Assembly: GCA_023386135.1 (NCBI GenBank)
Contig: JAEWKG010000033.1
Location: 1-20,745 of the forward strand
Direction: 5' to 3'
DNA: 20,745 bases
Source: Pseudomonadota bacterium
GTDB taxonomy: Bacteria; Pseudomonadota; Alphaproteobacteria; Sphingomonadales; Sphingomonadaceae
The notes beneath the pieces were generated by a model, which was given only the letters and a program-made list of their open reading frames with translations, did no database searches and had not been told where the DNA came from. Position numbers and translations under genes: made by a program. Position 1 is the first letter of the stretch. Each line of letters starts with the position of its first letter. Of the stretch, positions 9,819-18,407 are shown one piece after another.

Positions 9819-11573
9819 GTGAGCTTCCGCATCCGCCAGGTCGATACGACCGCCACCGGCCGCGAGATCGTCCGCGAGCGCATGGTCGAAGGCGCCTCAC
9901 TTACGGTCGGCCGCTCGGCGGAGAACGACATCGCGCTGCCGGACCTTGCGGTTGAGCAGCACCACGTCCGCATCACCGCCGATGGCCGCGCGCTGACCTT
10001 CGAGGCGGCGGGCACGCTCGGGTTCACGCTCAACGGCCGCACCCGCATGTCCGAGACCGACGACGACGGATCGGCGGAACTGATACTCGGCGCCTACCGG
10101 CTCGACTTTGCCGCCGGTCCCGACGGGGAATTCGAAGTCACCGTTCGTAAGCGCGAGGAGCGCGAGAGCGGCAAGGGTGACGGCACCCACGGCTTCACCC
10201 TGGCGAGCGCCCTCCCCGGCAAGCGCCCGGTCGCCTGGGCGCTGCTGGTGGCGATCTTCATCGCCTTCCTGGCGATCCCGATCTGGTCGTTCACCCACCG
10301 CGAACGGGTCAAGCCCGATCCGGACCGGCCCGGACACGTGATCATGGACGCGAGCTGGACGCCCGGCCCTCTGAGCACCGCGCACCATAAGCTCGAGGGC
10401 AATTGCGAATCGTGCCATACCAACGCTTTCGTCGCGGTGCGCGACGAGGCCTGCCTCACCTGTCACGAGACGATCGGCGACCACGCCGCGAAGCCCAGGC
10501 TGACGCTGGCGCGCGGGCCGATGTCGTGGGGTGACAAGCTCCAGCGCGAGGTGGCGGACGTGTTCCACAAGCCCGGCGCGGGCGCGTGCACCGATTGCCA
10601 TACCGAGCACGAGGGCGAAGGGCGCATGAAACCGCCGGCGCAGAAGTTCTGCGCCGACTGCCACGGCACGATGGACGACCGGCTCAAGACCCCGCTCGGC
10701 AATGCGGCGGACTTCGGCACGGTCCACCCCGGCTTCCAGGCGGCGGTGCTGACGGCGCCTGGGCAGAAGGCGCCCGAGCGGATCGCGCTCGCCGCGCATC
10801 CCAAGACCTTCAACGGGCTCAAGTTCCCGCACGCGCTCCACCTTCGCCCCGGCGGCGGACCGTCGCAGATGGCAATGCGGCTGGGTGTGCGCGCCGGCTA
10901 CGGCCGCCCACTCGACTGCGCGAGCTGCCACAAGCCCAGCAAGGACAAGGTGCGCTTCGAGCCGGTGGTGATGGAAACCAGCTGCGGCAGCTGCCACAGC
11001 CTCGTCTACGACCGCTCGGGCGGCAATTTCCGCACCCTGCCGCACGGCGATATCGGCAGGATGCGCGCCGCGCTCGCCGGGGCCGACCGCGCGCCGCGCC
11101 GTCCCGTTACCAGCGGCCGGCGCCGGCCGGGCGAGTACGCGCCGGGCGGGCTCTACTACGGCAACTTCGCGCCGCCGCAGCGCGCCTCGGTCCCGCTCGC
11201 CTCGCGCATGCTGTCGGTGGGCGGGGTGTGCAGCGAGTGCCACTATCCGGGCGGGAACGGCGTGCTGCCCGTCACCCAGCCCGCGCGCTACATGGCCCAT
11301 GGCTGGTTCGACCACGACGCGCACAAGAAAGAGAAGTGCGCCACCTGCCACGCGGCGAGCCAATCGAACTCGGCGAGCGACCTGCTGCTGCCCGACATCC
11401 GGACCTGCCGCACCTGCCACCTCGGCGAGGATGCGGCCAAGCCCAAGGTCGCCTCCAGCTGCGCCATGTGTCACAGCTACCACCCCCGCGGCAGCCTGCC
11501 GCCGGTGGAGGTAGGGAATACGCAAAGAAAGGTCGCTATGAGCCGCCCGCCGGATCGGCCACACGGGCCATGA
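9819..11573 (+). CDS. FHA domain - membrane helix - decahaem cytochrome c fusion
   Basis: A 584-residue protein from GTG 9819, five bases after the previous stop; no clear Shine-Dalgarno is seen, so coupling is likely. Residues about 5-110 form an FHA domain, the phosphothreonine-reading fold, with LTVGRSAENDIALPD (G31, R32, S33, N36) and EQHHVRI (H48/H49). One helix spans about 138-157 (VAWALLVAIFIAFLAIPIW). The rest carries ten CxxCH haem sites at 196, 212, 257, 278, 367, 389, 471, 507, 530 and 548, in a c3/c7-like style with many extra His residues. Because c haems are attached outside the cytoplasm and there is only one helix, the FHA domain must face the cytoplasm. The haem domain would take electrons from the cytochrome b and pass them towards the outer membrane, while the FHA part may dock a phosphorylated partner. 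Confidence 0.9.
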   Translation: MSFRIRQVDTTATGREIVRERMVEGASLTVGRSAENDIALPDLAVEQHHVRITADGRALTFEAAGTLGFTLNGRTRMSETDDDGSAELILGAYRLDFAAGPDGEFEVTVRKREERESGKGDGTHGFTLASALPGKRPVAWALLVAIFIAFLAIPIWSFTHRERVKPDPDRPGHVIMDASWTPGPLSTAHHKLEGNCESCHTNAFVAVRDEACLTCHETIGDHAAKPRLTLARGPMSWGDKLQREVADVFHKPGAGACTDCHTEHEGEGRMKPPAQKFCADCHGTMDDRLKTPLGNAADFGTVHPGFQAAVLTAPGQKAPERIALAAHPKTFNGLKFPHALHLRPGGGPSQMAMRLGVRAGYGRPLDCASCHKPSKDKVRFEPVVMETSCGSCHSLVYDRSGGNFRTLPHGDIGRMRAALAGADRAPRRPVTSGRRRPGEYAPGGLYYGNFAPPQRASVPLASRMLSVGGVCSECHYPGGNGVLPVTQPARYMAHGWFDHDAHKKEKCATCHAASQSNSASDLLLPDIRTCRTCHLGEDAAKPKVASSCAMCHSYHPRGSLPPVEVGNTQRKVAMSRPPDRPHGP

Positions 11574-11587
11574 TGGGGGCACGCTTC

Positions 11588-11594
11588 AGGGGGG
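11588..11594 (+). promoter_or_regulatory. Ribosome-binding site deciding the phosphodiesterase start
   Basis: AGGGGGG lies seven bases before ATG 11602, ideal spacing. The in-frame GTG at 11596 would be only one base away and is therefore unlikely to be used. The site sits in the 28-bp gap after the decahaem gene. Confidence 0.6.
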
Positions 11595-11601
11595 TGTGGC
11601 G

Positions 11602-12459
11602 ATGCTGATTGCGCAGCTGACCGATATCCATATCGGCTTCGATCCCGAGGAGGAGCCCGAGGAGCTCAACCTGCGGCGCTTCCGCGCGACGCTCGCGCGT
11701 CTGCTCGCGGGGCCCAACCGGCCCGATCTGCTGGTGGTTTCGGGCGATATCACCGACAACGGCGACATCGAAAGCTTCGAGGACGCCGCCGCGCTACTCG
11801 AAGGCTGCCCGTTTCCCGTCTGGCCGATGGTCGGCAACCACGACAGCCGCGAAGGCCTGTTCCGCGCCTTCCCGCAGGTGCGCGGTGAGGGCGGGTTCGT
11901 GCAATATGCGCTCGATCTCGGCGGCTTGCGGCTGCTCCTGCTCGATACCCTTGAACCTGGCCGCCACGGCGGCGCGTTCTGCGGCGCGCGGGCGCAGTGG
12001 CTGGCGGCGGAGCTTGCCGCGCATCCAGACACGCCGACGATGATTTTCATGCACCACCCGCCGGTGGTCAGCGGGATCGACTGGATGGACCCGGCGGCGG
12101 ACGAGGACTGGATCGCCCGCTTCGGCGCGGTCGTCGCGGGGCAGGACCAGATCGTCGCGATCCATTGCGGGCACCTGCACCGCCCGATCACCACCACCTT
12201 CCGCGGCATTCCGCTGAGCGTGACCGGCTCGGTCGCGCCGCTGGTGGCGATGGACCTGCGGCCGGTCGACATGCACCACCCCGACGGGCGCGACCTCATC
12301 ACCACCGAGCCGCCGAGCTACGCGTTGCATCGCTGGGACGGCGAGAACCTCACCAGCCATTACGAGGATGTGAGTGGCTGGCACGCGCTGGCGCATTACA
12401 CCGACAAGCTGCAGCCGATGATCCACGACATGTTCGGCGAGCGCGGCCCGCGGGATTGA
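11602..12459 (+). CDS. Class III metallophosphodiesterase, CpdA/GpdQ-like
   Basis: A 285-residue calcineurin-like phosphoesterase. The di-metal motifs are all present and in order: LTDIH (D8, H10), VSGDITD (D49), VGNHD (N79, H80), MHHPP (H151/H152) and CGHLHRP (H191, H193). This set and the length match CpdA (3',5'-cAMP phosphodiesterase) and its relative GpdQ. The two cannot be separated from sequence alone, so a glycerophosphodiester or other diester substrate is possible. There is no signal peptide, so it acts in the cytoplasm. It is the last gene of the redox operon, 28 bp after the decahaem gene, and three genes below a protein with two cNMP-binding domains. I therefore infer that it clears the cyclic nucleotide sensed there. 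It ends 29 bp from the convergent cytochrome gene; no terminator hairpin is evident in that gap. Confidence 0.88.
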   Translation: MLIAQLTDIHIGFDPEEEPEELNLRRFRATLARLLAGPNRPDLLVVSGDITDNGDIESFEDAAALLEGCPFPVWPMVGNHDSREGLFRAFPQVRGEGGFVQYALDLGGLRLLLLDTLEPGRHGGAFCGARAQWLAAELAAHPDTPTMIFMHHPPVVSGIDWMDPAADEDWIARFGAVVAGQDQIVAIHCGHLHRPITTTFRGIPLSVTGSVAPLVAMDLRPVDMHHPDGRDLITTEPPSYALHRWDGENLTSHYEDVSGWHALAHYTDKLQPMIHDMFGERGPRD

Positions 12460-12488
12460 TCGGCGTGACCGGTCTGGGCGACTGACCC

Positions 12489-15400
12489 TCAGTTCGACGC
12501 GAGCGGCCCCGCGCCGGGGACCCAGCGGTTCATGTCGGGCGTATCGCTGACCTTCCACGGCACGCCCTTCGAGGTCAGGAACAGCTTTTCCATCTCGCTG
12601 CGGTTGAACGGGCGCGAGCCGAGGCGGCCGAACACCGCGATCTGCCCGCCGGTCTCATCGACCGCGCGGTCGCGGTCGAGACCCTTGGACATCGCCAGCG
12701 CCGGCGAGGGCGTGCGCGCCCAGGCGATCAGCTCGGGTATCGGGGCGGGGCTGAAGCCGTAGAAGTTGGGCTGGCTGGCGGGCGAGGTGAGCTGGACCAC
12801 CTTAACCCCGTTCCGTCCGTCGGCGACGTAGGCGAACAGCGAGGCGTTGGTCGAGGCGACCACCACGTCCTCGGCATCGTTCAGCCGGCCGTCGAAGGTC
12901 TCCTTGCGAAATACCCTGGGGCTGCGCGGATTGGTCACGTCGAGGATGACGAGCCCATCGCCCTTGGCTGCGACGTAGGCATAGGTGCGCGCGACGTAGA
13001 GCCGGCGCGCATCGGCCAGCGGCACGGTCGCCTCGGGCACCAGCACCGGATTGCGCAGGTTGGTGACGTCGAGGAGCTGGACGCCGTCGCGGGTGGTGAC
13101 CCACAGATAACGGAACTGCATCGCGCTCGCCCGCGCATCGTCGAGCGGGACGATCGAGGCGAGCTGCGGATGGAGCGGATCGGCGAGGTCGACCGTCACC
13201 AGCCCCTTGGCCGCGGCGATGTACGCCACCTGGCCCGCCAGCACGATGTGGCGGGCCCCGTCGAGCACCCCGTCTGGGTTCCAGGTAACGGCGCGCTTCA
13301 GCTTGTTGTTGCGGAAGTTGCCGTCGGCCAGCGTGGTGATGTCGACCAGGATCAGCCCTTCGACCGAATCCGTGATCGCGGCGTAGTTGAAGATCGGCTC
13401 GAACGCCTGCTCCTGATTCATCGCCCGCATTTCGGGCGTATTGCGCAGCGGGTTGATCGGCTGGTTGGTCGGCAGAGCCATGCAGGTGGCGTTCTTGCTG
13501 CCCACCCGGGTGTCCTGGCCGAGCGGCGAGAACGGGGCGGAGGTGATCTTCTCCGAGAAGCCCTTGTTGGCGATCGCGGCGACGTCGTAAACGCGGAAGC
13601 CGTCCTTGCCTTCGGCGGTGTACATGTACTCGCCGCGCAGTTGCAGGCAGCCGACCTTGTCACCGGTCCCCTCGACCACGTTGGCGAAGCGTTCCAATGG
13701 GTTCTGTTCGCCCGACAGGCCGCCGCCGATCGTCTTGCCGCGGGTCCAATCCTTCAGTTCGCGGCCCTGGCCCTCGACGAACTCACGGTAGTAGTCGGGG
13801 TAGGCGTATTTGTGCAGGTAGCTGCCGAGCACCGCCTGCGGCTCGTCCCACTCGGTGACGCGGGTGGCCTGGATGCCGCCTTCGAGCCCGGTCCAGGCGT
13901 TGAGGCCGACGAAGTTCACGTAATTCGTCCCGAGCAGCAGCAATTGCGCCATGATGGCGTTGTTGTCGTCCTTGTCGCTCAGGTGACAGTCGGAGCAGGT
14001 CTTGGTCTCGGTCGTGCGCACGGTGTGCGGGAAGTGCGGCGCGAAGGCCTGGCTCGAGAACCCGATCGCGCTGATCGGCGGCTGCTGGATGTAGATCCGC
14101 TCGCGGTTCAGGTTGGTTGAGGACAGCACCAGTGCGGAGCTCGATCGCACCGGCGCGACCTCGCTGCCCTTGGTGGTCATGTGCTTGCCGAGCTGGAACA
14201 TGTCGTCGCGCGCGACCTGCGGGTTGTAGGTCGCGAAGTTGCGCGTGGTCTCGCCCTCGTCGTGGTGGGTTTCGGTGTTCCAGTTTGCCTCGCTCGGCAG
14301 ATGGCAGCCGCCGCAGCTGGTCGTCCAGCTAAGATGGCAGGTGAAGCACGCCATCTCGCCGTCGCGGTGGGCGCGGTTCTCGGGCGAAATGCCGGCGCCA
14401 AACGCGAAGGTGCCGTCCTCCGCGCCCATCTTGCTCATCAGCTTGGCCCGCGCCGCCTTGGCGTTGAAGTGCGGGTTGCCGGGGTCGACGCTGTCCTTGA
14501 CCAGGCTGACCCGCCATTCGAGCTTGGGATCGACGATCGAGCGCTGGATCAGCTGCTGCCGGCCCGCGCTGTCGTAGGTCCACTCGAACCGGCGCTGGCC
14601 GTCGGGATTGCGCAGCAGCGCGAGGTTGTTGCCCTTGGGCGGCGCGGCGGGCCCGCTGGTGAGGAGGTTGGGATAGGCGTCGGCGGTGCCGTGGCAGTCC
14701 TTGCAGCCGATCTCGACCGCGTTGGCGACCTCGCCGTAGATCAGGCCGTTGCCGTGGCTGTCCTGCGCGAAGTGGCAGTCGGCGCACTGCATGCCCTTCT
14801 CGGCATGGATATCCATCAGATGCACGGTCTTGCCCGGGTTGGTGCCGGGGGGAACGAACTTGCCTTCGCCGTCCTTGCGCCACTTCTCCGGATCGTCCGG
14901 GCTGACGATGTTGCCGTCCTTGTCGAGCAGGTTGCCCGCCCGGTCGCGCTTGAACACCCCGCGGAAATTCCACCCGTGGCCGTGGTAGTCGGCGAACTGG
15001 GTGTCCTTGAGCTGCGGATTGAGGTCGTAGACGTTGCGCAGGAAGTCCTCGTCGGCCCAGTTGCCGCGCGGCGCGGCGCCTTCGGGGTTGCGCTCGTTGA
15101 CGGCCCGGATTTCGGCTGCGGTGGGGTACTTCTGCTGCTTGGGCCACATGAACGGCGCGTCGGATTCGTAGTCCCACATGGTGTAGCCGAGGAACGAATT
15201 CAGGAAGACGTTAGGCTGGTGCATGTGGCAGCTCATGCACTGCGCGGTCGGGATCGAGCGCGTGAACACGTGCTGTAGCGGGTGGCCCTTCTCGCGGTCG
15301 TCGGGCGCGTTTTCGTCCGCATCGCCGTATTCGCTGCCGTCGCCCTTCAGCGCGCCGTGGCCGTGCTCGTCATGTTCGGTATTGTCCGCGATCGTCGGGT

Positions 15401-16499
15401 CGACGGTGATCGACTGCCCGTCGCGCCCGTAGGGGGCGTAGGTCCGCGAGTGGCGCGGCTCACGGTCGTTGGGATATACCCCGTGGCCGGTCGCGCAGCC
15501 CGAGTGGCGATAGTCGCCCGGCTGGTCGTTGGTGCCCATGAACCAGGTCAGCGGATCGTTGAGCCGGGTCTTGTGGATGTTGAGCACCGGGATGGCCACG
15601 CGCAGGCCGGTGCCGGGGCCGCGGTTCGACTGCTTCAGGTCCGGACGGCCCGGTTCGTCGAGGCGCTGGATCTGGCCGGTCACGTTGGGCAGGCCGGTCT
15701 CGGGGAAGGTCGGGTTGATCACCCTGCCGCCGCCTTCGAACACGCGGAAGATGTCGCCCGGCGGGGTCACCTGCCAGGTCGGCAGCGGATAGAGCACCGC
15801 CAGCGCGCCCCGGTTCTTCTGCCGCTCGGTGACGGTGCCGGGCGGATTGCCCGCCGCCTCGATCTTCGCCGGCTGGCCGTCGCGGGTATAAGCCTCGCCG
15901 AAGACGTAGTTCTTATAAGGCACGATGCCGTTGTTGTACGCGGCGCCCCCCATGAACATCGCGGAAGTCGACATCAGGCTGCGTTCGGCCGCCTCGATCA
16001 CCGGCATGTGACACGCACCGCACGCCTCGCGCGCGACGCGGTAGTCGCTCGGGTTGACGAAGCGCACGAACTGCGGCGCTTCGCGGTTGAGCAGCGCGTA
16101 GCTCTCCTTGGGATTGGCGGAGGAGGGATAATGCCAGCTTTTGGGATAGCGGGGCAGGACGTGCGCCTTTTCGCGCGCGGCGACGTAAGCTGGATCGTCG
16201 CGCGCCAGTTGCGGGTTGCCCACCACCGCCGCGTCGCCGCCGTGGCAGTCCGCACAGCCGAGGCGCACCGCGCTAGAGACGTGCATCGTCGGCGCGTCGC
16301 TGGCAACGTGGCACGAGGTGCAGCCGTCGGACTTGGCCGCCATGTCCTCGACCGACTGGGTCACGGGGGCGGCCGGGTAATCGCGGTAGGTGCGCTGGAC
16401 CGGCTTCTCGCCTTCCGACGCCTCGCCGGCCGACCACGCGAAGGCGAGCGCCAGCAGCAGGGCGCCGAGCAGCATGACGAGGCGGTCGACGTGGCGCAT
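12489..16499 (-). CDS. Giant multihaem cytochrome c with C-terminal LVIVD propeller
   Basis: A 1336-residue exported protein. A signal peptide (RLVMLLGALLLALAFAW) ends near residue 27. Nine CxxCH haem sites lie at 60, 82, 160, 421, 572, 599, 718, 729 and 835. A tenth, at 335, reads CATGH with the second Cys replaced by Gly. Long loops separate the sites, unlike small c3-type domains. From about 950 to 1240 there are LVIVD-type propeller blades: GLILVDIT, GLVTVDLADP, GVQLLDVTN, GLVILDVTN and GVKVVQLTSP, with two cysteines (951, 1006) that may pair. LVIVD repeats occur in surface and exported proteins and may bind a partner or substrate. ATG 16499 shares a base with the stop of the outer-membrane barrel gene, so the two are co-translated. 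A role as the periplasmic or surface end of an electron conduit is inferred; an enzyme active site is not identifiable. Confidence 0.9.
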   Translation of the reverse strand: MRHVDRLVMLLGALLLALAFAWSAGEASEGEKPVQRTYRDYPAAPVTQSVEDMAAKSDGCTSCHVASDAPTMHVSSAVRLGCADCHGGDAAVVGNPQLARDDPAYVAAREKAHVLPRYPKSWHYPSSANPKESYALLNREAPQFVRFVNPSDYRVAREACGACHMPVIEAAERSLMSTSAMFMGGAAYNNGIVPYKNYVFGEAYTRDGQPAKIEAAGNPPGTVTERQKNRGALAVLYPLPTWQVTPPGDIFRVFEGGGRVINPTFPETGLPNVTGQIQRLDEPGRPDLKQSNRGPGTGLRVAIPVLNIHKTRLNDPLTWFMGTNDQPGDYRHSGCATGHGVYPNDREPRHSRTYAPYGRDGQSITVDPTIADNTEHDEHGHGALKGDGSEYGDADENAPDDREKGHPLQHVFTRSIPTAQCMSCHMHQPNVFLNSFLGYTMWDYESDAPFMWPKQQKYPTAAEIRAVNERNPEGAAPRGNWADEDFLRNVYDLNPQLKDTQFADYHGHGWNFRGVFKRDRAGNLLDKDGNIVSPDDPEKWRKDGEGKFVPPGTNPGKTVHLMDIHAEKGMQCADCHFAQDSHGNGLIYGEVANAVEIGCKDCHGTADAYPNLLTSGPAAPPKGNNLALLRNPDGQRRFEWTYDSAGRQQLIQRSIVDPKLEWRVSLVKDSVDPGNPHFNAKAARAKLMSKMGAEDGTFAFGAGISPENRAHRDGEMACFTCHLSWTTSCGGCHLPSEANWNTETHHDEGETTRNFATYNPQVARDDMFQLGKHMTTKGSEVAPVRSSSALVLSSTNLNRERIYIQQPPISAIGFSSQAFAPHFPHTVRTTETKTCSDCHLSDKDDNNAIMAQLLLLGTNYVNFVGLNAWTGLEGGIQATRVTEWDEPQAVLGSYLHKYAYPDYYREFVEGQGRELKDWTRGKTIGGGLSGEQNPLERFANVVEGTGDKVGCLQLRGEYMYTAEGKDGFRVYDVAAIANKGFSEKITSAPFSPLGQDTRVGSKNATCMALPTNQPINPLRNTPEMRAMNQEQAFEPIFNYAAITDSVEGLILVDITTLADGNFRNNKLKRAVTWNPDGVLDGARHIVLAGQVAYIAAAKGLVTVDLADPLHPQLASIVPLDDARASAMQFRYLWVTTRDGVQLLDVTNLRNPVLVPEATVPLADARRLYVARTYAYVAAKGDGLVILDVTNPRSPRVFRKETFDGRLNDAEDVVVASTNASLFAYVADGRNGVKVVQLTSPASQPNFYGFSPAPIPELIAWARTPSPALAMSKGLDRDRAVDETGGQIAVFGRLGSRPFNRSEMEKLFLTSKGVPWKVSDTPDMNRWVPGAGPLASN

Positions 16500-18358
16500 C
16501 AGTAACTCAGGATCACGTTGGCGAGCACCGAGAAGTAGTTCCGGTTACGGTCGCGGTTCTCAAACAGGTCGCGGAAGCCCTTGCCGGGCACCAGCGCCGC
16601 GGCGGACAGGCGCATGACGATGTTCTGCGTCGCCTTGGGCCGCCAGATCGTCGCGGCGGAGAGGTCCCAACCGATGTCACGCGGGATCGAGCCTTCGTTG
16701 CGCAGCGCCTGCAGCGTGGCGGTGTTCTCGAACCACAAGTGGTTGGCGTTGGCGGACAGGCGGAAGGTGGGGGTGAGGTCGAAATCGCCGCCCGCGCCCG
16801 CCAGCATCAGGCCCGGGTTGTTGAAGTTCGACTGGCCCTGCTCTTTCGAGGAGCGCAACGAATTGAGGATGCCGTTGCGGCCATTGAGGAACACCGCGCG
16901 ACCGCCGCCAGCAAACGGGATCGACTGGCGGATCCAGTAGCTGGTGTCCGCGCCGGCGAAGACCGGGTTCTCGAACACCGCGTCGTAGCCGGTTTCCTTG
17001 TCGTCGTAGGGGTTGTGGTCGCCGCTTGCCCAGGCACCCGACAGGCGGAAGCGCATCCAGTCGTGATCGTAACTCGCCTCCACTGCGGCGAAGAAGCTCC
17101 GAATCTGCGCGGTGCGGCTGGTGAAGAAGCTATAGCGATCCTGCCCGAACGCGCCGTAGGCGCTGGCGGTGAGATTGACCCGGCCGATCCGCCCGTCGGC
17201 GTTGTAGCCGACGTAGACGACATCGTAGTTGCGCGGGCGTAGGTCGCCGAGCAGCGAGGGACGCGCGGGAAAGCCGTTGTCGTCGATGTAGAACTCATCG
17301 CCCTCGCGGTTCATGTTGTAGGCAACGGTGACCTGGCTGGTCAGCGCTGGGATCAGGAAGTCCTGGCGATAGACATTGGCGATGAACAGGAAGTCGTCGC
17401 GCGGCCGCTGCAGGACGGCGTTGAGGCCGGAGTTGGTGTCCTTCTCCAGCCGCCAGAACGCCGCCAGGTTGTACTGGAAGCGGTTGCCGTCGCGGTTGCC
17501 GAACAGGCGGATGCCGAGCTGCTGGTCGTTGAACAGGAAGCCGCGGAAGTCGGCCTGGAACGGCTGGATGCCGACGCGGATCGAGTCGAAGTCGTAGCGG
17601 TCGGAGACGTTGCGGATGTGGTAGTCGATGAAGGCTTCCTGCACCCCCACGAAGTGATCGAGCCGGTGGCTGGGCTTCGAAGGCTCCACGAACAGTATGC
17701 GTCGCTCGGGCACGTTCACGTAGTTCACGTTGAACGCCAGGCTGACGCGGTATTCGATCTCGGGCGGCTTGTAGGCGGTCGAACCCTTGGTCAGCGCCGC
17801 GCCGACCAGGAAAGTCTGCGACAGAACGTAGCTCGCGTCCTTGCCGAAGATGTCGAGACTGTCCGGTCGCTCGGTGGTCTGGACGCCGACCGGGATAGGA
17901 AAAGTGCGCGGCTCGAGCACCGTGTCGCTGACCAGGCTGCCGGTGAAGAACCAGTCGTGCCCGGTGATCAGCGGCCACTTGTCGGGGTCGAGCGGCCGAT
18001 CGCCCTTCAAGGTGTTCTGGTGATAGGGATCGAACCAGCGTTCCTTGACCAGGCCCAGGCTCTCGATCAGGCGCCAGCGGTCGGGGATCGGGATCTGGTC
18101 GGTGGGGAAGGCTTCGGGCGGCGGGGCGCGCACCGCGCCCGGATTGTCCTGGTTCAGGCGGTCGGGCAGCGGCGCTTCGTAGCCGGGGCGGCGGCGGCCA
18201 TCGATGGTGCCGGGATCGACCGGTGGCACGCTCGAGTCGTCGCTGCTGGAGGTTGGTGCTGCCGATGGCGTGGATGCGGGATCGGGCGGCGGCGCGGCAG
18301 ACGCGTCCGCCTGCATGGCGAACGCCAATGCGGGCAGGATCGTCAGCACTGCAGCCAT
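16499..18358 (-). CDS. Outer-membrane beta-barrel protein, probable porin partner of the cytochrome
   Basis: A 619-residue protein if started at ATG 18358, which gives a hydrophobic signal (MAAVLTILPALAFAMQADASA, cleavage near 21). GAGGGG lies about 12 bases upstream. ATG 18463 is an alternative giving a long leader with an RR pair. Residues 22-65 are a Pro/Ser/Asp-rich linker. The remainder alternates polar and aromatic residues in strand-like blocks such as FRLSANANHLWFENTATL and DIGWDLSAATIWRP, and ends in YFSVLANVILSY, the aromatic C-terminus recognised by the BAM machinery. I do not recognise a named family, and no MtrB-type N-terminal CxxC is present. The TGATG overlap with the multihaem cytochrome gene suggests the two form a porin-cytochrome unit. 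Substrate-specific porin function is the alternative. Confidence 0.82.
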   Translation of the reverse strand: MAAVLTILPALAFAMQADASAAPPPDPASTPSAAPTSSSDDSSVPPVDPGTIDGRRRPGYEAPLPDRLNQDNPGAVRAPPPEAFPTDQIPIPDRWRLIESLGLVKERWFDPYHQNTLKGDRPLDPDKWPLITGHDWFFTGSLVSDTVLEPRTFPIPVGVQTTERPDSLDIFGKDASYVLSQTFLVGAALTKGSTAYKPPEIEYRVSLAFNVNYVNVPERRILFVEPSKPSHRLDHFVGVQEAFIDYHIRNVSDRYDFDSIRVGIQPFQADFRGFLFNDQQLGIRLFGNRDGNRFQYNLAAFWRLEKDTNSGLNAVLQRPRDDFLFIANVYRQDFLIPALTSQVTVAYNMNREGDEFYIDDNGFPARPSLLGDLRPRNYDVVYVGYNADGRIGRVNLTASAYGAFGQDRYSFFTSRTAQIRSFFAAVEASYDHDWMRFRLSGAWASGDHNPYDDKETGYDAVFENPVFAGADTSYWIRQSIPFAGGGRAVFLNGRNGILNSLRSSKEQGQSNFNNPGLMLAGAGGDFDLTPTFRLSANANHLWFENTATLQALRNEGSIPRDIGWDLSAATIWRPKATQNIVMRLSAAALVPGKGFRDLFENRDRNRNYFSVLANVILSY

Positions 18359-18407
18359 GCTTGCAAACACCCCCTCACCCGCAGGCAAAAGTGCGAAAAA
18401 TCGGCTG

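Noticed and set aside
9897..11582. 561-residue open frame on the minus strand
   Set aside because: It is antisense to the FHA-decahaem gene, whose ten CxxCH motifs and FHA residues prove the plus-strand frame.
11596..11598. GTG 11596 as start of the phosphodiesterase
   Set aside because: The Shine-Dalgarno AGGGGGG ends one base before it; ATG 11602 has proper spacing.
14181..16505. Two long plus-strand frames (14181-15278 and 15282-16505)
   Set aside because: Both are shadows of the multihaem cytochrome on the minus strand; composition is Val/Ala/Arg-rich without any motif.
16499..18358. Barrel as a classical MtrB/PioB decahaem-associated porin
   Set aside because: No N-terminal CxxC and no recognisable MtrB blocks; the partner cytochrome also differs from MtrA in length and haem spacing.
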